From Novosphingobium sp. PhB57 (GTDB lineage: Bacteria > Pseudomonadota > Alphaproteobacteria > Sphingomonadales > Sphingomonadaceae): DNA of 64,000 nt. Below the pieces are notes generated by a model that saw only the letters and a list, made by a program, of their open reading frames with translations, was not told the DNA's origin and did not search any database. Below are positions 17,084 to 25,766 of the stretch, piece after piece (position 1 is the stretch's first letter; the number at the start of each line of letters is the position of its first letter). The translations under genes and the position numbers were made by a program. Location: positions 310,001-374,000 of the forward strand of contig NZ_SMBO01000005.1 in assembly GCF_004342985.1 (NCBI RefSeq). Reading direction: 5' to 3'.

Positions 17084-19144
17084 ATGATCCGCCACTTGCC
17101 CTGGCTCCTCACCGGCCTTGTCGGCGCCATTTCGCTCGCCGTCGTCGCGGTTTCGCGCGGAGAGGCGGTGAACGCGCTGTGGATCGTGGTGGCCGCCGTC
17201 TGCTGCTTCCTCGTCGCCTATCGCTACTATGCGCTGTTCATCGCCCGACACGTCATGAAGCTGGACCCGTCGCGGCCGACGCCCGCCCTGCGCCGCGCCG
17301 ACGGGCTGGACTATGTCGCGACCGACCGCACCGTGCTGTTCGGACACCATTTCGCCGCGATCGCCGGGGCCGGACCTCTGGTCGGGCCGGTGCTGGCGGC
17401 GCAGATGGGCTACCTGCCGGGCACGCTCTGGATCATCGGCGGCGTCGTGCTGGCAGGGGCGGTGCAGGACTTCATGGTCCTGTTCATCTCGATGCGGCGC
17501 GACGGGCGCTCGCTGGGCGAGCTGATCCGCATGGAAATGGGGCAGGTGGCCGGGACCATCGCGCTGTTCGGCGCCTTCATGATCATGGTCATCATCCTGG
17601 CCGTGCTGGCGCTGATCGTCGTGAAGGCCCTGGCGGAGAGCCCCTGGGGCATGTTCACCGTGGCCGCCACCGTGCCGCTGGCCATGCTGATGGGCGCTTA
17701 TACCCGCTGGATCCGGCCCGGCCGGATCGGGGAAGTCTCCATCCTCGGCCTCGTCGGGCTGCTGGCCGCCATCGTCTATGGCCAGGCCATCGCCCAGTCG
17801 CCGGTGTGGGGACCGCTGTTCACGTTCACGCCGGTGCAGCTCTGCTGGATCCTGATCGGTTACGGCGCGGTCGCCTCGGTCCTGCCGGTCTGGCTGCTGC
17901 TGGCCCCGCGCGACTACCTTTCCACTTTCCTCAAGATCGGCGCCATCGCCGCGCTCGCCATCGGCATCGTCATCATGGCGCCGCCGCTGCGGATGCCCGC
18001 GCTCACTGCCTTTGCCTCTGGCGGCGGGCCGGTCTTCTCAGGCGGCCTGTTCCCCTTCCTGTTCATCACCATCGCTTGCGGCGCGGTCTCCGGCTTCCAC
18101 GCCCTGATCGCCAGCGGCACCACGCCCAAGCTGATCGCCAGCGAGAGCGATGCCCCGCTGATCGGCTACGGCGCCATGCTGATGGAGGCCTTCGTGGCGA
18201 TCATGGCGCTGGTGGGCGCCTCGATCCTCGATCCGGGCATCTACTTCACCATGAACAGCCCCGCCGCGCTGATCGGCACCGACGCCGCCAGCGCCGCCCA
18301 TGCGGTGACCGCCATGGGCTTCGCGATCTCCCCCGAGACCATCGCCCAGACCGCCCGGGACGTGGGCGAGCACACCATCATTTCCCGCGCGGGCGGCGCG
18401 CCGACCCTGGCCGTGGCCATGGCGGAGATCTTCTCCCACGTCGTCGGCGGGCCGGCGATGAAGGCCTTCTGGTACCATTTCGCGATCCTGTTCGAGGCCC
18501 TGTTCATCCTCACCGCGGTGGACGCGGGCACCCGCGCCGGACGCTTCATGCTGCAGGACCTGATGGCGCTGGCCGTGCCCCGCCTCGGCGAGAGCAGGAG
18601 CCAGGTCCCCGGCCTCGTCGCCACGGCGCTCTGCGTGGCGGCCTGGGGGTTCTTCCTCTATCAGGGCGTCACCGATCCGCTGGGCGGGGTGAACACGCTC
18701 TGGCCGGTGTTCGGCATTTCGAACCAGATGCTCGCCGCCATCGCCCTCATGCTGGCGACCGCCGTGCTGTTCCGCATGAAGCGCGACCGCTACGCCTGGG
18801 TCACCGTGCTGCCGACCGCGTGGCTGCTGATCTGCACGCTTTCGGCGGGCTGGCTGAAGCTGTTCTCCGCCGATCCCGCCGTCGGCTTCCTGGCGCACGG
18901 CGCCAGGTTCTCCGCCGCGCTGGAGCGGGGCGAACTGCTGAACCCCGCCAAGTCCCTGGAACAGATGGAGCGCATCGTCTTCAACGACCGGGTCGACGCC
19001 GCGCTGGTGGCGGTGTTCCTGGCCGTGGTACTCTCCCTGATGGTCTTCACCTGGCGCACCTGCATGGCCTCGCGCCGCAGCCCGGTGCCGACCGTGAACG
19101 AGATCCCCGCCCATGAGGCCTCCCCGCGGCCGGTGCCGGCATGA
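17084..19144 (+). CDS. cstA: CstA/BtsT-family pyruvate or peptide transporter
   Basis: This is a large inner-membrane protein of 686 residues with about 16-18 predicted helices, of the carbon starvation protein A family. E. coli members CstA and BtsT take up pyruvate and have been linked to peptide use in starvation. Diagnostic segments are DGLDYVATDRTVLFGHHFAAIAGAGPLVGPVLAAQMGY, VQDFMVLFISMRRDGRSLGE, CGAVSGFHALIASGTTPKL and LFEALFILTAVDAGTRAGRFMLQD. ATG at 17084 is chosen over the upstream frame because AAGGAG lies 8 bases before it and the hydrophobic N-terminus begins there. Its stop overlaps the start of the small partner gene. Confidence 0.93.
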   Translation: MIRHLPWLLTGLVGAISLAVVAVSRGEAVNALWIVVAAVCCFLVAYRYYALFIARHVMKLDPSRPTPALRRADGLDYVATDRTVLFGHHFAAIAGAGPLVGPVLAAQMGYLPGTLWIIGGVVLAGAVQDFMVLFISMRRDGRSLGELIRMEMGQVAGTIALFGAFMIMVIILAVLALIVVKALAESPWGMFTVAATVPLAMLMGAYTRWIRPGRIGEVSILGLVGLLAAIVYGQAIAQSPVWGPLFTFTPVQLCWILIGYGAVASVLPVWLLLAPRDYLSTFLKIGAIAALAIGIVIMAPPLRMPALTAFASGGGPVFSGGLFPFLFITIACGAVSGFHALIASGTTPKLIASESDAPLIGYGAMLMEAFVAIMALVGASILDPGIYFTMNSPAALIGTDAASAAHAVTAMGFAISPETIAQTARDVGEHTIISRAGGAPTLAVAMAEIFSHVVGGPAMKAFWYHFAILFEALFILTAVDAGTRAGRFMLQDLMALAVPRLGESRSQVPGLVATALCVAAWGFFLYQGVTDPLGGVNTLWPVFGISNQMLAAIALMLATAVLFRMKRDRYAWVTVLPTAWLLICTLSAGWLKLFSADPAVGFLAHGARFSAALERGELLNPAKSLEQMERIVFNDRVDAALVAVFLAVVLSLMVFTWRTCMASRRSPVPTVNEIPAHEASPRPVPA

Positions 19145-19326
19145 GCGGCCTGATCCAGACCCTGCGCCGCACGGCCCGGCTCATGGTGGGCCTGCCGGAC
19201 TACGACGATTACGTCCGGCACATGGCCGCGCATCACCCGGACCGCCCGGTGATGGACCGCAAGGCGTTCTTCCGGGACCGTCAGGAGGCGCGGTACGGCG
19301 GCAAGAACGGCGGACGGTGCTGCTGA
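19141..19326 (+). CDS. YbdD/YjiX-family small protein
   Basis: This 61-residue cytosolic protein shows the YbdD/YjiX (DUF466) pattern: LMVGLPDYDDYVRHMAAHHPDRPVMDRKAFFRDRQEARYG, ending GGRCC. In E. coli the homologues ybdD and yjiX directly follow cstA and btsT, and YjiX/YbdD are reported to be needed for transport. The same arrangement holds here: its ATG overlaps the cstA stop (ATGA), so translation is coupled. Full length for the family. Confidence 0.93.
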   Translation: MSGLIQTLRRTARLMVGLPDYDDYVRHMAAHHPDRPVMDRKAFFRDRQEARYGGKNGGRCC

Positions 19327-19353
19327 GGGCCTGACGCGGCGCAAGCCGCGCCG

Positions 19354-19569
19354 TCAGTGCCGGCGAATCACCAGCTTGGTCTCGCCGCAAAGGCTGCATT
19401 CGTCCTTGCTCCGCACGAAACCGTTGGTTCCAACGAGTTCGCGGGTCTGGACATCCGCATGGTGAAGCACGCTCAGGCCCAGCCTTTGCGTGATGCAATC
19501 GTCGCAGACCGGCTCTGGTGCGAGCCGGACGACGAGTTTCTCGATATCTTGCAGGATGGTCATTCGCAT
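19354..19569 (-). CDS. Small protein with two Cys pairs, function unknown
   Basis: This codes for a 71-residue protein, MRMTILQDIEKLVVRLAP..., with an N-terminal CDDC pair and a C-terminal CSLCGE pair 35-40 residues apart, followed by a basic tail. The spacing fits a zinc-binding fold that might bind nucleic acid or act as an adaptor. I do not recognise a named family. GAGG lies just before the ATG at 19569, and a second in-frame ATG two codons later is also possible. It lies downstream of and in the same direction as the LysR gene, 48 bp away, and converges with the ybdD-like gene. Confidence 0.55.
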   Translation of the reverse strand: MRMTILQDIEKLVVRLAPEPVCDDCITQRLGLSVLHHADVQTRELVGTNGFVRSKDECSLCGETKLVIRRH

Positions 19570-19617
19570 TGCCCTCGACCTGCCCGTGCCAGCTTGGCGC
19601 GGTCCCGGCAATGGCAA

Positions 19618-20526
19618 TTACGGGTGTTGGAGTTTCGCTCCGGTAAACTCACCATCAAGGCGATGCTTCAGCCACCCCGCGAAGGCCAGCACCGCCGCGG
19701 TCCTGGCCGGAGGACTGCCGGGATGGCGAACGAAATGATAGGCGCCTTCAAAGGGATGCTCCACCGCGGAGAGACGGACCAGCCGCCCGGCGGCGATGGC
19801 GTCCTGCGCGATCACCTTGCGCACGAGCGCGACGCCATGCCCGGCCGCGGTCGCTTCCAGCAGCAGCCCGGCATCGTCGTAAGGCTGCGAATCGGCAGGC
19901 TCCGGCAGCGCCAGCCCGGCGCGCTGGAACCACGGCGTCCAAGGCTGCCAGGAATTGCGCAGGAACCGGCAGCGGCCGAGGTCCTGCTCGCTCTCGATCC
20001 CCATCCGCTCGCGATAGGCGGGCGAGCAGGCGGGGAACACGGTATCCTGCATCAGCCGTTCGACCACCAGCCCCGGCCACTCGCCGCTGCCATAGCGGAT
20101 GGCGGCGTCCAGCCCCTGCGGGCCGACCGGGCTGAGGTCCATGCGCGGATCGAGCGCGATGGCGATGCCGGGATGGGATTCGTGGAACTCCGCCAGCCGC
20201 GGCACCAGCCAGTGCGAGGCGAATGACGGGAGCACCGCCACTTTCAGCACGACATGCCCCGCCGCGGGCGGTTCCGGAAATACGCTGGCGATCAGTTCCA
20301 GCGACTGGCGCACGGTGGGCAGGATGCGCAGCGCGGCCAGGGTCGGCTGCATGGAATTGCCCTGCCGCTCGAACATCGGTTCTCCCAGCCGCTCCTCCAC
20401 TTCGCGGACCCGGTGGCTGATCGCGCCGTGCGTAACGCCCAGTTCCTCGGCCGCCCGCGTGAAACTGCGGTGCCGGGCAGCGGCGACCAGCGCACGCAGC
20501 GTGTTGAGCGAGGGCGGGCGGTACAT
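19618..20526 (-). CDS. LysR-family regulator, GcvA-like
   Basis: The 302-residue product has a classic LysR layout. The N-terminal winged helix-turn-helix is SLNTLRALVAAARHRSFTRAAEELGVTHGAISHRVREVEERLG (about 5-48), followed by a periplasmic-binding-like effector domain (VLKVAVLPSFASHWLVPRL, DAAIRYGSGEWPG, ATAAGHGVALVRK). The phrases THGAISHRVR and SFASHWLVPRL resemble the GcvA/AmpR branch. It is divergent from an MFS gene at 20632 with 105 bp between starts, the usual arrangement in which a LysR protein controls its neighbour. ATG at 20526 is chosen to match family N-termini; an in-frame GTG 24 bases upstream is an alternative. Confidence 0.9.
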   Translation of the reverse strand: MYRPPSLNTLRALVAAARHRSFTRAAEELGVTHGAISHRVREVEERLGEPMFERQGNSMQPTLAALRILPTVRQSLELIASVFPEPPAAGHVVLKVAVLPSFASHWLVPRLAEFHESHPGIAIALDPRMDLSPVGPQGLDAAIRYGSGEWPGLVVERLMQDTVFPACSPAYRERMGIESEQDLGRCRFLRNSWQPWTPWFQRAGLALPEPADSQPYDDAGLLLEATAAGHGVALVRKVIAQDAIAAGRLVRLSAVEHPFEGAYHFVRHPGSPPARTAAVLAFAGWLKHRLDGEFTGAKLQHP

Positions 20527-20631
20527 GCCCGGGTTGTTACTGGAATTCACAACCCGCGCCAATCTTTCTCGTTCGGATCGCGGCGGGACTCCCGCTATCT
20601 CTCCGCTTCGACCTTTTCGGGAAACCTGCCC

Positions 20632-21903
20632 ATGCCCCTTGCCCTCCGCCGCCCGCACCCCGCCTGGATCGTCGTGGCCGTGACCTTCTTCGCCCTGCTG
20701 TTCTCGGCCGGTCTGCGATCGGCACCGGGCGTGATGATGCTGCCCCTGGAACTGCACTTCGGCTGGGACCGGGCGACGATCTCGTTCTCCGCGGCCATCG
20801 GCATCCTGCTCTACGGTCTCGTCGGCCCCTTCGCCGCGGCGCTGATGATGAGCGTGGGCATCAAGCGCACCATGCTGGCGGGCCTCGTGCTCATGGCGCT
20901 GTCCACTTTCGCCAGCCGCTGGATGACCGCGCCCTGGCATTTCGTGCTGAGCTGGGGCGTGCTGTCGGGCATCGGTTCGGGTGCCGTCGCCTCGGTGCTG
21001 GGCGCGGCCGTGGTCAACCGCTGGTTCGCCTCGCGGCAGGGGCTGGTCATGGGCATGCTGAGCGCCAGCACGGCCACCGGCGCGCTCGTGTTCCTGCCCT
21101 TCCTGGCCTGGCTGTCGGAAGGCGGCGCCTGGCGGCCGGTGGCGCTGGCCGTCAGCCTGGGCTGCGCCGCGCTTATCCCCGTGGTGGCCCTGTTCGTCCC
21201 CGAACGTCCCGAGACGCGCGGCGTGCGGCGTTTCGGCGAAGAGGAAGGCACTGCCCCCGCGCCGCCGATGAAGCAGGCGGCGACGCCCTGGCTCGCCATC
21301 GAGGCGCTCGTCCGCGCCGCCCGCCAGCCGGTGTTCTGGCTGCTGGCGGGAAGCTTCTTCGTCTGCGGCCTCACCACCAACGGCCTGGTCGGCACGCATA
21401 TGATCGCCTTCTGCGGAGACCACGGCATCGCCCCGGTCGCGGCCGCCGGGCTGCTTTCGCTGATGGGCTTCTTCGACCTGATCGGCACGACCGCGTCGGG
21501 CTGGCTGTCCGATCGCCACGACCCGCGCCGCCTCCTGGCCGTCTATTACGGCCTGCGCGGACTGTCGCTGCTGGCCCTGCCCTTCATCGATTTCGGCACG
21601 GTCAGCCTGACCATCTTCGCGGTGTTCTACGGGCTGGACTGGATCGCCACGGTGCCGCCGACGCTCAAGCTCGCCAACCTGTCCTTTGGAGAGCGCGACG
21701 CGCCGATCGTGTTCGGCTGGGTGATGGTGGCGCACCAGATGGGCGCCGCGCTGGCCGCTTTCGGCGCCGGCGTGATCCGCGAGCTGACCGGCTCCTACAC
21801 GCCCGCCTTCGCCCTGGCCGGCGCGTTCGCCGTGGTTGCCGCGCTCGTTTTCGTGGCGGGCATCGGCAAGGTTCGCGCTGTTCGGCGGCCGGAATTCGCC
21901 TGA
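20632..21903 (+). CDS. MFS transporter, monocarboxylate/OFA-like
   Basis: The product has 423 residues and 12 predicted helices in two halves separated by a hydrophilic loop (about 205-230, EEEGTAPAPPMKQ). PGVMMLPLELHFGWDRATIS and VVNRWFASRQGLVMGMLSAS resemble the oxalate/formate antiporter and monocarboxylate groups of the major facilitator superfamily, in which these short motifs recur. It likely moves a small organic acid. It is transcribed divergently from the LysR gene, its probable regulator. ATG at 20632 begins the protein just before the first helix; the open frame upstream runs through the LysR gene and is not coding. Confidence 0.83.
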   Translation: MPLALRRPHPAWIVVAVTFFALLFSAGLRSAPGVMMLPLELHFGWDRATISFSAAIGILLYGLVGPFAAALMMSVGIKRTMLAGLVLMALSTFASRWMTAPWHFVLSWGVLSGIGSGAVASVLGAAVVNRWFASRQGLVMGMLSASTATGALVFLPFLAWLSEGGAWRPVALAVSLGCAALIPVVALFVPERPETRGVRRFGEEEGTAPAPPMKQAATPWLAIEALVRAARQPVFWLLAGSFFVCGLTTNGLVGTHMIAFCGDHGIAPVAAAGLLSLMGFFDLIGTTASGWLSDRHDPRRLLAVYYGLRGLSLLALPFIDFGTVSLTIFAVFYGLDWIATVPPTLKLANLSFGERDAPIVFGWVMVAHQMGAALAAFGAGVIRELTGSYTPAFALAGAFAVVAALVFVAGIGKVRAVRRPEFA

Positions 21904-21925
21904 CCGGGGGGCGAGAATATCCCGG

Positions 21926-21954
21926 TTGCCCCTGACGGATGTTAGCGCTATCTT
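21926..21954 (+). promoter_or_regulatory. Putative promoter of the GH43 gene
   Basis: TTGCCC (21926-21931), a 17-base spacer and TATCTT (21949-21954) lie 36 bases before the GTG start. The LacI-type site at 21940-21953 overlaps the spacer and -10 box, which suits repression. Confidence 0.45.
21940..21953. promoter_or_regulatory. LacI-type operator upstream of GH43 gene
   Basis: TGTTAGCGCTATCT matches the near-palindrome TGNTAGCGSTAYCW found at six places in this window. It lies 37 bases upstream of the GH43 start and overlaps the putative -10 box. Confidence 0.65.
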
Positions 21955-21989
21955 TCGGATAGAAGGTTTAAACCGACCGGGAGATAGAT

Positions 21990-23102
21990 GTGTCGAGGCG
22001 AATTTACGCAGCCCTTGCGGCAACCGCTTTCTGCGGCCTGATGGCCGCCTGCAATGGTACCGGGGGCGCGCCTGACGCCGCCGCATCGGCCGATGCCACC
22101 GAAGCCGGCGCCGCTTCGGGCAAAAAGTACCTTTCGCAGCCGCTGGTCAGCGAGATGTACACCGCCGATCCTTCCGCCCATGTCTGGAACGGCAAGTTCT
22201 ACATCTACAACAGCCACGACGTGGACGGTCCCACGCCGGAAGACGATCTCGGCGGCCACTTCGAAATGCGCGACTACCACGTCCTGTCGATGGACAAGGT
22301 GGGCGACAAGGTCACCATCGGTCCCCTCGCGCTGGACGTGAAGCAGGTGCCCTGGGCCTCGAAGCAGATGTGGGCGCCCGACGCCGCCTTCAAGAACGGC
22401 ACGTACTACCTCTACTTCCCGGCCAAGGACAAGCAGGGCGCCTTCCGCATCGGCGTCGCCACCTCGAAGGACCCGATGGGCCCGTTCAAGGCGGAACCGC
22501 AGCCGATCAAGGGCAGCTACTCGATGGACCCCGCCGTCTTCACTGACGACGACGGCCAGAGCTACATGTACTTCGGCGGCATCTGGGGCGGCCAGCTCCA
22601 GCGCAACGTGAACGGCAAGTACGATCCGAACGGTTCGAAGACCGACCTCCAGGCCGACGACAAGCCCGCCCTGCTCCCGCGCGTGGCGCGCATGACCGGC
22701 GACATGCTGGAATTCGCCGAGGCACCGCGTGAAGTGAAGATCGTGGACGAGAAGGGCAAGCTCCTGCTCGGCGGCGACCATGACCGCCGGTTCTTCGAAG
22801 CCTCGTGGATGCACAAGTACAAGGGCAAGTACTACTTCAGCTACTCGACCGGCGACACGCACTACATCGCTTACGGTATCGGCGATAACCCCTACGGTCC
22901 CTTCACGTACAAGGGCCGCATCCTGAACCCGGTCGAAGGCTGGACCTCGCACCACTCGATCGTCGAGAAGGACGGCAAGTGGTGGCTGTTCTATGCCGAC
23001 AGCCAGCTCTCCGGCCAGACGCGCCTGCGCAACGTCAAGGTCACCGAACTGCACTACAACGAAGACGGCACGATCAAGACGATCGATCCCTTCGTTCACT
23101 GA
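21990..23102 (+). CDS. GH43 beta-xylosidase/arabinofuranosidase, lipoprotein
   Basis: This is a five-bladed beta-propeller hydrolase of family GH43 with 370 residues. The three expected acids are visible: base Asp60 in MYTADPSAHVW, modulator Asp180 in YSMDPAVF, and acid Glu270 in RRFFEASWMH, with YYFSYSTGDTHYIAYG after it. The N-terminus carries a signal ending CGLMAAC (Cys21), consistent with a lipoprotein lipobox, so it is probably membrane-anchored. GTG at 21990 follows GGGAGA. GH43 enzymes release xylose or arabinose from plant polysaccharides; the exact specificity is not readable. A LacI-type operator in its promoter ties it to the xylan regulon. An AT-spaced hairpin repeat follows the gene. 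Confidence 0.88.
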   Translation: MSRRIYAALAATAFCGLMAACNGTGGAPDAAASADATEAGAASGKKYLSQPLVSEMYTADPSAHVWNGKFYIYNSHDVDGPTPEDDLGGHFEMRDYHVLSMDKVGDKVTIGPLALDVKQVPWASKQMWAPDAAFKNGTYYLYFPAKDKQGAFRIGVATSKDPMGPFKAEPQPIKGSYSMDPAVFTDDDGQSYMYFGGIWGGQLQRNVNGKYDPNGSKTDLQADDKPALLPRVARMTGDMLEFAEAPREVKIVDEKGKLLLGGDHDRRFFEASWMHKYKGKYYFSYSTGDTHYIAYGIGDNPYGPFTYKGRILNPVEGWTSHHSIVEKDGKWWLFYADSQLSGQTRLRNVKVTELHYNEDGTIKTIDPFVH

Positions 23103-23259
23103 TCCGGCGAAGGGATGGCGAACCAGACACGGTTCGCCATCCCTTTGGGCGCTCCTGCGGGGGTGCGGGTATGCGAGATCGCCCAAGGGGCGCGCAGTCT
23201 CTTGAACCACACGCACAGCCGACAGACGGAAACACAGACATCCGACACCCGACACACCT

Positions 23260-23336
23260 CGTCATTGCGAGCGTAGCGAAGCAATCCAGGGCGGCTCTGC
23301 GCGACTCTGGATTGCTTCGCTACGCTCGCAATGACG
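23260..23336. repeat. Palindromic repeat element, copy 1
   Basis: A perfect 30-bp inverted repeat (23260-23289 and 23307-23336; core TCATTGCGAGCG) flanks a 17-base loop. The same element occurs at 41931-42007, with the loop reverse-complemented, so that copy lies in opposite orientation. It sits in the 290-bp gap between the GH43 and deacetylase genes. Similar hairpins are common dispersed repeats in sphingomonad and other proteobacterial genomes (from memory). The rest of the gap shows no gene. Confidence 0.9.
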
Positions 23337-23392
23337 AAATAAGGGATGGGCAGTGCGGAGGGACGGTTCAGGAAAAGGTGGGGGAAGAGGGC

Positions 23393-24319
23393 GTGCAGGC
23401 GGAAGTAACGACGCAAGTCGCAACGGCAACCAGGGCGCCAGCCGCAAGATCCACGCGCCTGCTGAGCGCCGCGCTGCCCCTGATCCTGGCGCTCGCCCCG
23501 CATCCCGCGCTTGCCGCCCCCGCGCCGCAGATCGCGCTCACGTTCGACGACCTGCCCCTGCACACGCCTTACCCCGGCGGCGATACCCCGCTCTCGGTGA
23601 CGGACGCCATCCTGGCCGCCCTGAAACAGGCCCGCGCCCCGGCTTTCGGCTTCGTCAATGCCGGCAAGGGCGAGGCTGGCGATCTCGACACCGTGCTGGA
23701 CCATTGGCGCGCCGCCGGGCTGCCTTTCGGCAATCACGGCTTCCGGCATCTCAATTTGGACAAAGTGGGTGCGGCGGAATTCGTGGCCGAGCTGGACCGC
23801 AACCAGGCCGCACTCGCACCGCGCGGCATGAAGCGCTGGCTACGCTACCCCTTCCTCGCCGAGGGCAGGGACCCGGCCGTGCGCGACGCCGTGCGGGCGG
23901 CGCTGGCGCAGCGGCACTATCGTATCGCGGGGGTCAGCCTCTCCTTCGACGACTGGGCCTGGAATGCGCCTTATGCCCGCTGCGCTGCCCAGGGGAACAC
24001 CGCCGCGATCGCCGATCTCGAAGCGCGCTTCCTTTCCGCCGCCCGCGCCGATGCCGAGGCCGCGCGGGCCGCTTCGCAGGCCCGGTTCCGCCGCGATGTG
24101 CCTTATGTGCTGCTGCTCCACGTCGGCGCCTTCGATGCGCGGATGATGCCGCGGCTCCTGGCGCTCTACCGGGACATGGGCTTTCGGTTCGTCACTCTGG
24201 AACAGGCCCAGCGCGACCCGTTCTATGCCGCCACCGATCCGGCCAGACCCGGCCCGACGCCTGCCCTGCTGCGCACGACACCGCTGCCGCGCCCCGGAGA
24301 CGACGTCTGCCCGGCCTGA
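23393..24319 (+). CDS. Polysaccharide deacetylase (NodB-like), exported
   Basis: This is a carbohydrate esterase family 4-type deacetylase of about 308 residues. After a signal sequence (TRLLSAALPLILALAPHPALA, about 21-41) comes NodB motif 1, ALTFDDLPLH (Asp52/Asp53), then motif 2 GNHGFRHLNL with the metal-binding His pair, and later LLLHVGAFDARMMPRLLALY as the C-terminal histidine region. It would remove N- or O-acetyl groups in the periplasm or outside. In this xylan-related region an acetyl-xylan substrate is possible, but the same fold also acts on peptidoglycan or chitin. No ATG fits: GTG at 23393 (GGAAGAGG upstream) is preferred, and GTG at 23378 is the alternative. Confidence 0.8.
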   Translation: MQAEVTTQVATATRAPAARSTRLLSAALPLILALAPHPALAAPAPQIALTFDDLPLHTPYPGGDTPLSVTDAILAALKQARAPAFGFVNAGKGEAGDLDTVLDHWRAAGLPFGNHGFRHLNLDKVGAAEFVAELDRNQAALAPRGMKRWLRYPFLAEGRDPAVRDAVRAALAQRHYRIAGVSLSFDDWAWNAPYARCAAQGNTAAIADLEARFLSAARADAEAARAASQARFRRDVPYVLLLHVGAFDARMMPRLLALYRDMGFRFVTLEQAQRDPFYAATDPARPGPTPALLRTTPLPRPGDDVCPA

Positions 24320-24327
24320 GATCGTCA

Positions 24328-24346
24328 TCCCGGACCTGATCCGGGA
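24328..24346. terminator. Hairpin between convergent deacetylase and esterase genes
   Basis: A 7-bp perfect stem (TCCCGGA / TCCGGGA) with a 5-base loop sits between the two convergent stops. It lacks a U-run; it may be a bidirectional terminator or part of a dispersed repeat. Confidence 0.4.
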
Positions 24347-24369
24347 GACGCACCTCTCCTCGCTCTTTC

Positions 24370-25677
24370 CTAGCGCAGCAAGTCCAGCGGGATCGCCTCG
24401 CCCATGGCCTTGTAGCCGGCCGGGTTGGGATGGATCGCGTCGCCCACGTCATAGGCGGGATTGAGCCGGTCCGGCCGCGCGGGATCGCGCATGACCTTGT
24501 CGAAATCGATCACCGCATCGAAGTTGCCCGGTGCCCGGATCCAGGCGTTGATCGCCTGGCGGTCGGCCTCGTTGACGGCCCCGGGGTGGTAGTAGTCCAT
24601 GCCCATGAACGGCAGCAATGTCGCGCCGTAGACCTTGATCCCCTTCGCATGGGCGCGGGCAACGATCTGGCCGTAGGCGCCGGTGATCTGCTCCACCATG
24701 GCGGCGTGTTCCGCAGCGCTCACCGGGTGGTCGCGCGTGAGGACGCCCAGGTCGTTGATGCCTTCCAGCACGATGAGGTGAGTGACGCCGGGCAGCGCCA
24801 GCACGTCGCGGTCTAGCCGGGCCATGGCATTGGGCCCGAGCCCGTCAAGCAGAACGCGGTTGCCGCCGATGCCCTGGTTGATCACCGCGCGCCTGCCTGC
24901 CGCAACCCCCGCCGAACTGCCCGCCGAACTGCCCGCCAGCCGCCGGGCGAGCACGTCGGTCCAGCGGTCGTTGCCATTGGTGGTGGAGCCGCGCCCGTCG
25001 GTTATCGAATCGCCCAGTGCCACCACAGCGCCCGCCCAGCAGGCCCGCGCCTCGATTCCCGAAAGGAGATACCAGTGGTCGATCGGCTTGGCCGCAGCCA
25101 GTTCGGCATCGGCAACATGGTCGCCCGCGATCCAGTACGAAGTCGCGCGCGAGCCGGGATGCGCGGTCTGGCGCTGGGGCATGGCCTGGACGTGGAGCGA
25201 GACGGCCAGGTCCTCGAACGCGCGGACGGGCAGGTCCAGGGGGTCGGAAAGCCAGTCCGCGCCCGGCGGGATCACCACGCGGGCGTTGCCGGAGAAGCGC
25301 AGCGGCGTGAGCGAACGCGCGTCGATCCCGGCCTTGTCCGCCGCCCGGGCGCGGGCCAGCGTGGCGGCCTCGATCACCAGCGGCGTGTCGCCGAAAGCAT
25401 TGGACAGGCGCACGCGCAGTCCGGTGCCGCCGATCGAGGGCCGCACGATCTGCCGCAGCGTCACATCGCGCGTGGCCTCGGCCGGAAGGGCATTGTCGGC
25501 ATCGGGAAGCATTTGCGAGGATCCCCAGGCCGAAACCCAGGGGCAGACCGCCGCCAGCGCAGGCGCCGAGACGCCCAGCCCGGCCGTCAAAAGAGCAGCC
25601 GGGATCAGCGCACGCCTGAACGGGCGGCCCGTGACCATCCGGGCGGTGAGGGCAAGGTGACGGAACTTCGGCAGCAT
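24370..25677 (-). CDS. SGNH/GDSL-family esterase, secreted
   Basis: The product of about 435 residues has a signal peptide (RALIPAALLTAGLGVSAPALA) and a two-part body. The N-terminal beta-rich region (about 45-210) is typical of larger GDSL proteins that act on plant glycans. The SGNH hydrolase domain starts at AVVALGDSITDG (nucleophile Ser near 224), continues with GIGGNRVLLDG (Gly block) and LEGINDLG (Asn block), and ends with VGDAIHPNPAGY carrying the catalytic Asp and His. Such enzymes often act as acetyl-xylan or other carbohydrate esterases. It lies directly downstream of the TonB receptor on the same strand, across a terminator hairpin. ATG at 25677 has GGGG 7 bases upstream; ATG at 25689 would add four residues. 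Confidence 0.85.
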   Translation of the reverse strand: MLPKFRHLALTARMVTGRPFRRALIPAALLTAGLGVSAPALAAVCPWVSAWGSSQMLPDADNALPAEATRDVTLRQIVRPSIGGTGLRVRLSNAFGDTPLVIEAATLARARAADKAGIDARSLTPLRFSGNARVVIPPGADWLSDPLDLPVRAFEDLAVSLHVQAMPQRQTAHPGSRATSYWIAGDHVADAELAAAKPIDHWYLLSGIEARACWAGAVVALGDSITDGRGSTTNGNDRWTDVLARRLAGSSAGSSAGVAAGRRAVINQGIGGNRVLLDGLGPNAMARLDRDVLALPGVTHLIVLEGINDLGVLTRDHPVSAAEHAAMVEQITGAYGQIVARAHAKGIKVYGATLLPFMGMDYYHPGAVNEADRQAINAWIRAPGNFDAVIDFDKVMRDPARPDRLNPAYDVGDAIHPNPAGYKAMGEAIPLDLLR

Positions 25678-25686
25678 CGCGGACCC

Positions 25687-25730
25687 CATAAAAGAAATGA
25701 GCCGGCATCCAGGGAATGGACGCCGGCTCG
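25687..25730 (-). terminator. Rho-independent terminator after the TonB receptor
   Basis: On the minus strand, an 8-bp stem (GAGCCGGC / GCCGGCTC at 25722-25729 and 25699-25706) is followed by ATTTCTTTT. It lies 37 bp after the receptor stop and immediately before the esterase start, so the esterase may depend on readthrough or its own promoter. Confidence 0.65.
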
Positions 25731-25766
25731 GAGTTTTCAGGGAGGAGGAGTTCCCTGCAAGAACAA

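Noticed and set aside
15688..19116. An 1142-codon + strand frame crossing the RimK-like gene and cstA
   Set aside because: It overlaps two confident genes in another frame or strand and reads as arginine/histidine/alanine-rich nonsense.
19618..22086. An 822-codon minus-strand frame including the LysR gene
   Set aside because: Only the last 302 codons are LysR; the rest is antisense to the MFS gene and has no family pattern.
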